35,999 nucleotides of DNA, taken from positions 1-35,999 of the forward strand of contig JAEENX010000005.1 of NCBI GenBank assembly GCA_016283935.1. Reading direction: 5' to 3'. Below the pieces are notes generated by a model. That model had not been told where the DNA came from and made no database searches. It was given only the letters and a program-made list of their open reading frames with translations. Shown here one piece after another: positions 8,345 through 15,510 of this stretch. The position numbers were made by a program, and so were the translations under genes. Positions within the stretch are counted from its first letter, which is position 1. The number at the start of each line of letters is the position of its first letter. This DNA comes from Bacilli bacterium (GTDB lineage Bacteria; Bacillota_I; Bacilli_A; RF39; UBA660).

Positions 8345-9712
8345 CTAGTATTCACAGTTTCCTGGAGTTCTTGGATAAGGAATAACATCTCTAATATTTT
8401 CAATACCTGTTAGGTACATGATTAATCTTTCAAATCCCATTCCGAATCCTGAATGATAACATCCACCAAATTTTCTTAAGTTTAGATACCATTCAATTTG
8501 TTCTCTATCAATATTATGAATTTTAACTAATTCATTTAATTTGTCTAAATCAACTTCTCTTTCAGATCCACCCATTAATTCACCTGAACCTGGTACTTCT
8601 AGGTCAACAGCAGCAACTGTTTTACCATCATCATTAAGTTTCATATACCAAGCCTTAATATCTTTAGGCCAATTATAAATGAATACTGGTGAATTAAAGT
8701 GTTCAGTAATCCATTTCTCATGTTCTTTAGCAATATCTGATTCATAGTCAGGAGTAAATTCCCATTTTTCTCCTGAATTTAATAATAAATCAATAGCTTC
8801 TTTATGAGTAATCTTAACGAAATCAGATGAAACTAATTTATTAAGCTTATCTAATAATCCTTTAGATACCCATTGATCTAACATAGCTAATTCATCAGCA
8901 CATTTTTCAAGTACTTGATTAACTACGAACTTTAACATTTCTTCTTCTACATTCATTAAGTCATCTAAATGCATGAATGCCATTTCTGGTTCAATCATCC
9001 AGAACTCATTTGCATGAGTCTTAGTATTTGAATTTTCAGTTCTGAATGTAGGACCAAATGTATATATTTTCTTAAATGCCATAGCATATGTTTCACCATG
9101 AAGTTGTCCTGATCCAGTTATAAATGTTTGTTTTCCAAATAAATCTTTAGAATAATCAACTTCTCCATCTACTTTAGGAACATTATTTAAATCTAAAGTT
9201 GTTACTTTAAACATTTGATCTGATCCTTCACAGTCTGCTGTAGTTAATAATGGTGTATGTACATATACATAATTATTATTTTGAAAATATTCATGTATTG
9301 CTTGTGCAGCTACACTTCTTATTTTAAATACAGCTTGGAATGTTCTTGTTCTTGGTCTTAAGTAAGCTTGACTTCTTAAAAATTCCATTGTATGTCTTTT
9401 TGGTTGAATTGGATAATCAGCAGGACAATCACCTATAACTTCAATTTTTGAAGGTTTAACTTCATATTTTTGTTTTCCTGGCGACTCAACCAATTCACCT
9501 TCAACACTTATTGCTGAACCAACTAATATCTTAGCTACTTCATCAAAATTAGATAAATTTTTATCATATACAATTTGTAATGTATTAATTGAAGTACCAT
9601 CATAGAAATCAATAAAACCGAATTCTTTTTGGTCACGATTATTTCTAACCCATCCTTCAAGTTTAACTACATCACCTATGTTTTTAGTTTTAAATACATC
9701 TACTAAGTCCAT
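8345..9712 (-). CDS. asnS: Asparaginyl-tRNA synthetase
   Basis: AsnRS attaches asparagine directly to tRNA(Asn). The 455-aa protein has an N-terminal OB fold (LEGWVRNNRDQKEFGFIDFYDG) and the AsnRS-type core with FGPTFRTENSNTKTHANEFW and MIEPEMAF. It ends with motif 3 GFGMGFERLIMYLTGIENIRD and the characteristic terminus YPRTPGNCEY, which separates AsnRS from AspRS. Its ATG overlaps the TAA of the upstream aspS by one base (TAATG), a classic coupled junction. AsnRS together with a non-discriminating AspRS and GatCAB gives two parallel routes to Asn-tRNA(Asn) on one transcript. TAG stop. Confidence 0.96.
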   Translation of the reverse strand: MDLVDVFKTKNIGDVVKLEGWVRNNRDQKEFGFIDFYDGTSINTLQIVYDKNLSNFDEVAKILVGSAISVEGELVESPGKQKYEVKPSKIEVIGDCPADYPIQPKRHTMEFLRSQAYLRPRTRTFQAVFKIRSVAAQAIHEYFQNNNYVYVHTPLLTTADCEGSDQMFKVTTLDLNNVPKVDGEVDYSKDLFGKQTFITGSGQLHGETYAMAFKKIYTFGPTFRTENSNTKTHANEFWMIEPEMAFMHLDDLMNVEEEMLKFVVNQVLEKCADELAMLDQWVSKGLLDKLNKLVSSDFVKITHKEAIDLLLNSGEKWEFTPDYESDIAKEHEKWITEHFNSPVFIYNWPKDIKAWYMKLNDDGKTVAAVDLEVPGSGELMGGSEREVDLDKLNELVKIHNIDREQIEWYLNLRKFGGCYHSGFGMGFERLIMYLTGIENIRDVIPYPRTPGNCEY

Positions 9713-11475
9713 TATTTATCCTCTTCTTTTATATCAAATTTAATATTTAATTCTCTTAATTGCTCTTTAGTTAATTCTGAAGGTGAACCCATCATTAGGT
9801 CTTGACCTGATGCACTTGGTGGGAATGCTTGTACTTCTCTAAGGTTAGGTTCATCTTTAATTAACATAAGAATTCTATCTAAACCTGGAGCCATTCCACC
9901 ATGTGGAGGACAACCATATTTAAATGCTGTAAAGATTGATTTAAATCTTTGTTCAACTTCTTCTCTAGGATATCCAACGATTTCAAATCCTTTAGCTAAA
10001 GAATCTAAATCATGGTTTCTAATAGCACCTGATGCCATTTCATTACCATTACAAACAAAGTCAAATTGGTAAGCTAAAATACTTTCTAAATCATCAGTAT
10101 TATCATATGCATGAATACCTCCATGAGGTAAACTAAATGGATTATGACAGAAATCCCATTTTTCGTTATTTTCATCCCATTCAAACATTGGGAAGTCATT
10201 AACGATACATAATTCTAATCTATCTTTATCAATCATATCTAAGTCATTAGCAACTCTTAATCTTAATTGTCCTAATGCGTTTTTAACGATATGTCTTTCA
10301 CCTGAAATAATTAATACTAAATCATTATTTTCAAGTTCTAATACTTTCTTTAATTCATTTACTTCTGCTTCAGTTACAACTTTAGCAATTGAACCAGTAA
10401 TTTCATTATCAATCTTTAAGTAAGCTAAACCAGATGCTTTTTTACCTTTTACAAATTCAGTTAATTCATCTAATTGTTTTCTTGAATATTTATCAGCTGC
10501 ATTTTTAGCAACGATTGCATTAATAATACCTTTTTCTTCAATTATATTTTTAAATATAGTAAATTCAGTATTTTTAAATACATCAGTTATATCTTTGATT
10601 GTCATATCAAATCTTAAATCTGGTTTATCTGAACCATACATATTAATTGCATCATTATATGCAATTCTTCTGAATGGTCTTGGTGATACTTTCTTATCAC
10701 TGAATGTAGAGAATACATCATAGAAGATTTCTTCACCTACAGCTAATACATCATCTTCTTCAACAAATGACATTTCTAAGTCTAATTGGTAGAACTCTAA
10801 TGTTCTATCTGCTCTTGGATCTTCATCTCTGAAACATGGAGCAACTTGGAAATATTTACCTAAACCACCAACCATTAATAATTCTTTATAAATTTGTGGT
10901 GCTTGTGGTAAAGCGTAGAATTTACCTGGAAATAATCTTGAAGGTACAACAAAGTCTCTTGCTCCTTCTGGTGAAGATGCAGTTAAGATCGGAGTTTGTA
11001 CTTCAGTAAATCCTAAATCATACATTTTGTTTCTTAAGAAATGTAATACTTCAGATCTTAAATGTAAGTTATCTTTTAATTTATTTCTTCTAATATCTAA
11101 ATATCTATATTTTAATCTATTATCATCAGAAGTATTTACTTCATCAGCAATTGGGAATGGTAATTCTTCACATGTATTTAAAATAGTAAGTTCTTCTACT
11201 TCTATTTCAACATCACCTGTTTTTAAATTAGGATTCTTTGCTGATCTTTCTACTACTTTACCAGTTACTTCAATTACATATTCTGATTTTAATGAATCAG
11301 CTATTTTATAATTTTTATTATCAGGATTTACTACTAATTGGATAATTGTTGATTCATCTCTTAAATCAATAAATATTAATCCACCTAAGTCTCTTTTCTT
11401 AGCAACCCATCCTGCTAAAGTAACAGTTTTACCTACTGATTTAATATCAATTGTTTCATTCATTACTTTTTTCAT
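9712..11475 (-). CDS. aspS: Aspartyl-tRNA synthetase 1, predicted discriminating
   Basis: Full-length bacterial AspRS (587 aa): OB-fold anticodon domain, motif 2 (CFRDEDPRADRTLEFYQLD), GAD domain, and motif 3 (GGMAPGLDRILML). The OB fold has RDLGG with Leu at residue 30, matching the Leu of discriminating enzymes such as E. coli (Leu30). An Asn stands in the loop where E. coli has Asn82 (AKNPNLKTG). It should therefore be specific for tRNA(Asp). Its catalytic core has long blocks nearly identical to AspRS2 downstream, also at the DNA level, while the anticodon domains differ clearly; this suggests duplication with later gene conversion. It starts 11 bases after hisS, with AAGGAAG before the ATG. 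The hisS-aspS order is common in Bacillota. Confidence 0.96.
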   Translation of the reverse strand: MKKVMNETIDIKSVGKTVTLAGWVAKKRDLGGLIFIDLRDESTIIQLVVNPDNKNYKIADSLKSEYVIEVTGKVVERSAKNPNLKTGDVEIEVEELTILNTCEELPFPIADEVNTSDDNRLKYRYLDIRRNKLKDNLHLRSEVLHFLRNKMYDLGFTEVQTPILTASSPEGARDFVVPSRLFPGKFYALPQAPQIYKELLMVGGLGKYFQVAPCFRDEDPRADRTLEFYQLDLEMSFVEEDDVLAVGEEIFYDVFSTFSDKKVSPRPFRRIAYNDAINMYGSDKPDLRFDMTIKDITDVFKNTEFTIFKNIIEEKGIINAIVAKNAADKYSRKQLDELTEFVKGKKASGLAYLKIDNEITGSIAKVVTEAEVNELKKVLELENNDLVLIISGERHIVKNALGQLRLRVANDLDMIDKDRLELCIVNDFPMFEWDENNEKWDFCHNPFSLPHGGIHAYDNTDDLESILAYQFDFVCNGNEMASGAIRNHDLDSLAKGFEIVGYPREEVEQRFKSIFTAFKYGCPPHGGMAPGLDRILMLIKDEPNLREVQAFPPSASGQDLMMGSPSELTKEQLRELNIKFDIKEEDK

Positions 11476-11486
11476 AAAGCACTTCC

Positions 11487-12737
11487 TTACATATGCATGT
11501 CAATATAATCTACTAAATCATTAATATTAACACGTTCTTCTTCTTTTGTTTTATTATCTTTTAATACTACTTCATTCTTTTGTAGATCTTCATCATTTAA
11601 TACGATTAAATATTTAGCATCAAATCTATCAACTGATTTAAATTGAGCTTTTAATGATTTATTCATTAAATCAGTTTCAACTATAAATCCATTTAATCTT
11701 AAATTTTGAGCTAAATAACATGCTGTTTCTTTTTCTGAATCAGATACAGCTAATAAATAAACATCTACTGAATTATTAATTGGAATATTAACATTTTCTT
11801 CTTCCATAGCTAAGATTGTTCTATCATATCCCATTGCAAATCCTACACCAGGAACTGATGGACCACCTAAAGTTTCAACTAAACCATTGTAACGTCCACC
11901 TCCACCTAAAGCATATGAATCTCTTAATGTTACTTCAAATACTGTGTGGTTGTAATAGTCTAATCCTCTTACTAGTTTAGTATTAACATCATATGGAATA
12001 TCCATTAAATCCAATAATTCTTGTAATCTTTCAAATCTCTTCTTAGATTCTTCATTTAAATAATCAATTGTTTTAGGAGCATTTGCAAGAATTTCTGATC
12101 CTGCATCAACCTTACAATCTAATATTCTTAATGGATTCTTTTTAAATCTTTCTTGGCAATCTTCACATAATTCATTAATATGTGGTTCAAAATATTTAAC
12201 TAAAGCTTCTCTATAGTTATTTCTTGATTCTGTATCTCCTAATGAGTTTAATTGAATCTTAACATCTTCTAATCCTAATAAACGATATGCATTGTATGCT
12301 AAAGAAATTACTTCAGCATCTGCTTCACATGTATCAGATCCAAATACTTCAAATCCCCATTGAGTAAATTCTCTATTTCTTCCTGATTGAGGTCTTTCAT
12401 ATCTATACATCTTCATGTTGTAATAAACTTTAACTGGATCAGTTAAATTACCATATAGTTTATTTTCAACAAACCATCTTACTACTCCTGCAGTTCCTTC
12501 TGGTCTTAAAGTAATATTTCTTTCCCCACGGTCAACAAAATCATAAGTTTCTTTTTGAACCATATCGGTTGTTTCTCCAACACCTCTATGGAATAATTCA
12601 GAAGCTTCAAATACTGGTGTTTCAATATAGCCAAAATTATATTTTTCACATAATGCATTTAATACATCATTAACATACATTCTTTTCTTTGCTAAGTCTC
12701 CATATATATCATATGTTCCTTTTTGTTTAGTAATCAT
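11487..12737 (-). CDS. hisS: Histidyl-tRNA synthetase
   Basis: Class II HisRS of 416 aa. Signatures: KQKGTYDIYG at the N-terminus, motif 2 region MYRYERPQSGRNREFTQWG, the HisA motif LVRGLDYYNHTVFEV, HisB ALGGGGRYNGL, and the C-terminal anticodon-binding domain. The start is the ATG at 12735-12737, with GGAG eight bases upstream. The frame stays open upstream to 12812, but that stretch is the T-box antiterminator/terminator RNA and is not coding. First gene of the seven-gene charging operon. Although hisS is first, the T-box features do not fit tRNA(His) (see the leader entry). TAA stop. Confidence 0.97.
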   Translation of the reverse strand: MITKQKGTYDIYGDLAKKRMYVNDVLNALCEKYNFGYIETPVFEASELFHRGVGETTDMVQKETYDFVDRGERNITLRPEGTAGVVRWFVENKLYGNLTDPVKVYYNMKMYRYERPQSGRNREFTQWGFEVFGSDTCEADAEVISLAYNAYRLLGLEDVKIQLNSLGDTESRNNYREALVKYFEPHINELCEDCQERFKKNPLRILDCKVDAGSEILANAPKTIDYLNEESKKRFERLQELLDLMDIPYDVNTKLVRGLDYYNHTVFEVTLRDSYALGGGGRYNGLVETLGGPSVPGVGFAMGYDRTILAMEEENVNIPINNSVDVYLLAVSDSEKETACYLAQNLRLNGFIVETDLMNKSLKAQFKSVDRFDAKYLIVLNDEDLQKNEVVLKDNKTKEEERVNINDLVDYIDMHM

Positions 12738-12965
12738 ACTAACATCTCCTTTTCTAAAATTAAAAAAGTACCTAACAAACGTAAGGACGAGGAATAAATC
12801 CCGCGGTGCCACCTTACTTCACATAGGTACTCTCATTTGTATATATCGCATACTTGCGTTTTGTGTTATAAAGAGTTGTTGTCAAATAATACGTATTAGG
12901 CATTTCCACCATCTAGCCTTCTCTTTAATACTTAATTATAAGGTCGATTCTCTTCCACAAAAGTT
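12738..12965 (-). promoter_or_regulatory. T-box leader RNA of the hisS-gatB operon, probably tRNA(Asp/Asn)-sensing
   Basis: Minus strand, 5' to 3': a stem I base UUUUGUG/CACAAAA (about 12862-12960), an AGAGAAGGC/GGUGGAAAUGCC distal region, and a specifier-side strand GACAACAAC (12883-12875). Then come a small CGCA/UGCG stem III and the canonical T-box AAGGUGGCACCGCGG (12815-12801). The terminator pairs AGUACCUA...GUAAGG with CCUUAC...UAGGUACU (12831-12767) before UUUUUU. The T-box tetranucleotide is UGGC, so the uncharged tRNA should have discriminator base G73. Bacterial tRNA(Asp) and tRNA(Asn) have G73; tRNA(His) has C73. Candidate specifier codons are GAC (Asp) and AAC (Asn); no His codon is in that strand. 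Exact stem I pairing is by eye. Confidence 0.93.
12761..12831 (-). terminator. T-box-controlled terminator
   Basis: An 8-bp outer stem (12824-12831 with 12767-12774) and a 6-bp inner stem (12812-12817 with 12781-12786) are followed by a run of six T, 13 bases before the hisS ribosome site. The T-box sequence is sequestered between the arms, so terminator and antiterminator are mutually exclusive. Confidence 0.9.
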
Positions 12966-12971
12966 ATCAAA

Positions 12972-13000
12972 ATTATAGCTATTTTTAGCTTTTTTGTCAA
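12972..13000 (-). promoter_or_regulatory. Perfect consensus promoter of the hisS-gatB operon
   Basis: TTGACA (12995-13000), 17-base spacer, TATAAT (12972-12977) on the minus strand. Transcription should begin near 12965, placing T-box stem I right at the RNA 5' end. It lies only 12 bases after the stop of the upstream gene. Confidence 0.93.
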
Positions 13001-13012
13001 TAGATTTGGCTC

Positions 13013-13381
13013 CTATTTACGTAGTATAGGACCACCTATTGAATAATAATTATTATTAACTAATTTTGAGTAGTCTTTATATCCGTTTACATAAGACATA
13101 ATCTCAATTAATTCTTTATTATTTTTTAATTTTCCACATTTCTTAAATGTTCCTTCAGTTATATGAGTAACATCTATATGAACATCTAATTTAACATTTG
13201 GTTTCTTATCTAATAATACTTTTTCAGTTCTTAGATGATATATTCCTGAATTAGGTTTCTTAATACCTACATCAGGTGTAATTGTTAAATATTTGATAAA
13301 ATTAACATCTGCATATATTACTAATCCTAGTTTTATTTCTGTATTAGTAGATAAATCAATTATATCGCCTGGTGTATACAT
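13013..13381 (-). CDS. Hypothetical protein, 122 aa
   Basis: Unrecognised small soluble protein. It begins MYTPGDIIDLSTNTEIKLG, has beta-strand-like stretches (LGLVIYADVNFIKYLTITPD), and ends in a Tyr/Asn-rich tail with GGPILRK. The opening GDII pattern faintly recalls MazF/PemK-fold toxins, but none of their catalytic residues can be identified, so I do not assign it. There is a GAGAGGGG ribosome site before the ATG and a good promoter upstream (13414-13442). No terminator is seen between its TAG stop and the hisS promoter, so read-through into the T-box leader is possible. Stand-alone unit between topA and the charging operon. Confidence 0.75.
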   Translation of the reverse strand: MYTPGDIIDLSTNTEIKLGLVIYADVNFIKYLTITPDVGIKKPNSGIYHLRTEKVLLDKKPNVKLDVHIDVTHITEGTFKKCGKLKNNKELIEIMSYVNGYKDYSKLVNNNYYSIGGPILRK

Positions 13382-13413
13382 ATTAAACCCCTCTCTTCTT
13401 AATAGGTTTAACT

Positions 13414-13442
13414 ATTATAGTTTAGATTAATAAATAATGCAA
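13414..13442 (-). promoter_or_regulatory. Promoter of the 122-aa gene
   Basis: TTGCAT (13437-13442), 17-base spacer, TATAAT (13414-13419) on the minus strand, directly after the topA terminator region. Confidence 0.7.
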
Positions 13443-13444
13443 AT

Positions 13445-13469
13445 TAAAAAGATAAGTTAAACTTATCTT
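13445..13469 (-). terminator. Terminator after topA
   Basis: Minus-strand hairpin AAGATAAGT/ACTTATCTT (13461-13469 with 13449-13457) with a 3-nt loop, followed by TTTTTAATTT. It overlaps the first base of the topA stop codon. Confidence 0.8.
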
Positions 13470-15507
13470 ATTTAATATAATCACATTCAGAACATTTAGT
13501 TACAGGTGAACGTTTACCATGAACTACAAGTGGTTTACCACATTGTGGACAATACTCACCATTTGGTTCATCCCAATATGCTTGATCACATTTTGGATAG
13601 TTATCGCATCCATAGAAGACTTTTCCTCTTCTAGAGATTTTCTCAACTATATGTCCTCCACATTTTGGGCATGGAATAAGTTCTTTAGCAGGTACTTCTT
13701 CTTTTTCTTCTTGTTTAATGTATTTACATTTAGGATAATTTGAACAAGCTTCAAATTCACCATATCTTGATTTTCTAATAACCATATCTGATCCACATTG
13801 TGGACATTTATTACCTGTTAATGTAGGAGCTTTCTTTTCCATTTCATCAAATGCTTGTTTAACTAATGGTTCAAATTTATCATAGAATTCTCTTAATACA
13901 GGAATATTATCTTTATGATCATCAGCTATTTCATCTAAGTCTTCTTCCATCTTAGCTGTATAATCAACATTAATTATATCAGAGAAGAATTCTTGTAATT
14001 TATCAGTAGTTTCTATACCAATTTCAGTTGGATAGAATTTTTTTTCTTTTACTTCAACATATGCTCTATCTCTTAAGATTTTCATAGTAGTTGCATATGT
14101 AGATGGTCTACCAATACCAAGTTTTTCCATTTCTTCAATTAATGTAGCTTCTGTATATCTACTAACTGGTTTAGTAAATTTTTGTTCAGTTTCAACATCT
14201 TTAGTAGATACTTTACCATTATATTTAGACATATCTGGAAGTATATTTTCAGATGCACTGAAATAATCACGATATACTCTTAAGAAACCATCGAAAGTTT
14301 CTTGTACACCAGTTGCTTTAAATTTATAATCATTATTATCTAAAATAACTGTTGTAGATAATATTTCTCCATCAGCCATTAATGATGCTAATGCTCTAGC
14401 ATATATAATTGAATAAATTTTATATTCATCATTTGATAAATATTTTTTCATTTGTTCTGGTGTTCTATATAAAGATGTAGGTCTAATAGCTTCGTGAGCA
14501 TCTTGAACATTATCATTCTTTTTGCCAACTTTAACAGCACCTTTATATTGAGAACCAAAGTTATCTTCAATATATTTATATGCTTCATTTATAAATATAG
14601 GTGATAATCTAGTTGAATCTGTTCTCATGTATGTAATTAAACCTGTTGTTTCAGATCCAATATTAATACCTTCATATAATTTTTGTGCTACTTGCATAGT
14701 TTTAGATGAAGAATAATTAAATTTATTAATACATGCTTGTTGTAATGTAGAAGTTGTAAAAGGCATAACACCTTTTCTTTTTTTAGTTTTTTCCTCTATA
14801 TTTTCAATAATGTATTCTTCATTTAATTTATTTAATACATCATTTACTTCATCTTCATTATGTAATTCTAATTTATCATTTTTATATTTTTCTAAAGATG
14901 CATCAAAATCCTTAAAATGAGCAGTTACATCCCAATATTCTTCAGGAATGAAACTTTCTATTTCTCTTTCACGATCAACAACAAGCTTTAATGCAACAGA
15001 TTGAACTCTACCAGCAGATTTACCACCAGTTTTTGATTGCATTAATTTAGATAATCTAAAACCAATTATTCTATCTAATATTCTTCTTGTTTCTTGTGAT
15101 TTAACAAGATCCATATCTATTTTTCTTGTATGATTAAATGCTTCTTTAACTGCAGGAGCAGTAATTTCGTTAAATACTACTCTTTCATAATTATTTTCTT
15201 TAATTCCTAAATCATCAAATAAGTGCCAAGATATAGCTTCCCCTTCACGGTCTGGGTCGGTTGCAAGATATACGAATTCAGATTCTTTTACATCTTTCTT
15301 TAATGCACTTATATCTCTTTTTTTACCAGATATTTCAATATAGTTAGGTTCAAAGTTGTTATCAACATCTACTCCTAATCCATATTTACCAGAAGTAGCA
15401 AGGTCTCTTATATGACCTTTACTTGATACTACTTTATACTCACTACCTAAATATGAGCCAATAGTATGCGTTTTAGCAGGCGACTCAACTATTACTAGTT
15501 TACTCAA
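13468..15507 (-). CDS. topA: DNA topoisomerase I
   Basis: Type IA topoisomerase that relaxes negative supercoils. The N-terminal Toprim domain opens with LVIVESPAKTHTI and carries the acidic YLATDPDREGEAI motif. The active-site Tyr is in GLITYMRTDSTRLSP (around residue 290), followed by GIGRPSTYATT. Three C-terminal four-Cys zinc ribbons are visible (starting CPQCGSDM, CPKCGGHI and YCPQCGKPL). Total 679 aa is normal for a Bacillota enzyme. The start codon is TTG (15505-15507), with GAGG in the end of the upstream ltaS-like gene. The genes are separated by three bases, so translation is probably coupled. In many Bacillota topA lies near rnhB/dprA; here rnhB-rbgA lie just upstream, with the sulfatase between. 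Confidence 0.97.
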   Translation of the reverse strand: MSKLVIVESPAKTHTIGSYLGSEYKVVSSKGHIRDLATSGKYGLGVDVDNNFEPNYIEISGKKRDISALKKDVKESEFVYLATDPDREGEAISWHLFDDLGIKENNYERVVFNEITAPAVKEAFNHTRKIDMDLVKSQETRRILDRIIGFRLSKLMQSKTGGKSAGRVQSVALKLVVDREREIESFIPEEYWDVTAHFKDFDASLEKYKNDKLELHNEDEVNDVLNKLNEEYIIENIEEKTKKRKGVMPFTTSTLQQACINKFNYSSSKTMQVAQKLYEGINIGSETTGLITYMRTDSTRLSPIFINEAYKYIEDNFGSQYKGAVKVGKKNDNVQDAHEAIRPTSLYRTPEQMKKYLSNDEYKIYSIIYARALASLMADGEILSTTVILDNNDYKFKATGVQETFDGFLRVYRDYFSASENILPDMSKYNGKVSTKDVETEQKFTKPVSRYTEATLIEEMEKLGIGRPSTYATTMKILRDRAYVEVKEKKFYPTEIGIETTDKLQEFFSDIINVDYTAKMEEDLDEIADDHKDNIPVLREFYDKFEPLVKQAFDEMEKKAPTLTGNKCPQCGSDMVIRKSRYGEFEACSNYPKCKYIKQEEKEEVPAKELIPCPKCGGHIVEKISRRGKVFYGCDNYPKCDQAYWDEPNGEYCPQCGKPLVVHGKRSPVTKCSECDYIK

Positions 15508-15510
15508 AGT

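Noticed and set aside
12738-12812. N-terminal extension of hisS
   Set aside because: The region is the T-box antiterminator/terminator; the ATG at 12737 has the ribosome site and gives the normal HisRS start.
13013-13381. MazF-like toxin
   Set aside because: Only a weak GDII-like start; no recognisable catalytic residues and no antitoxin gene.
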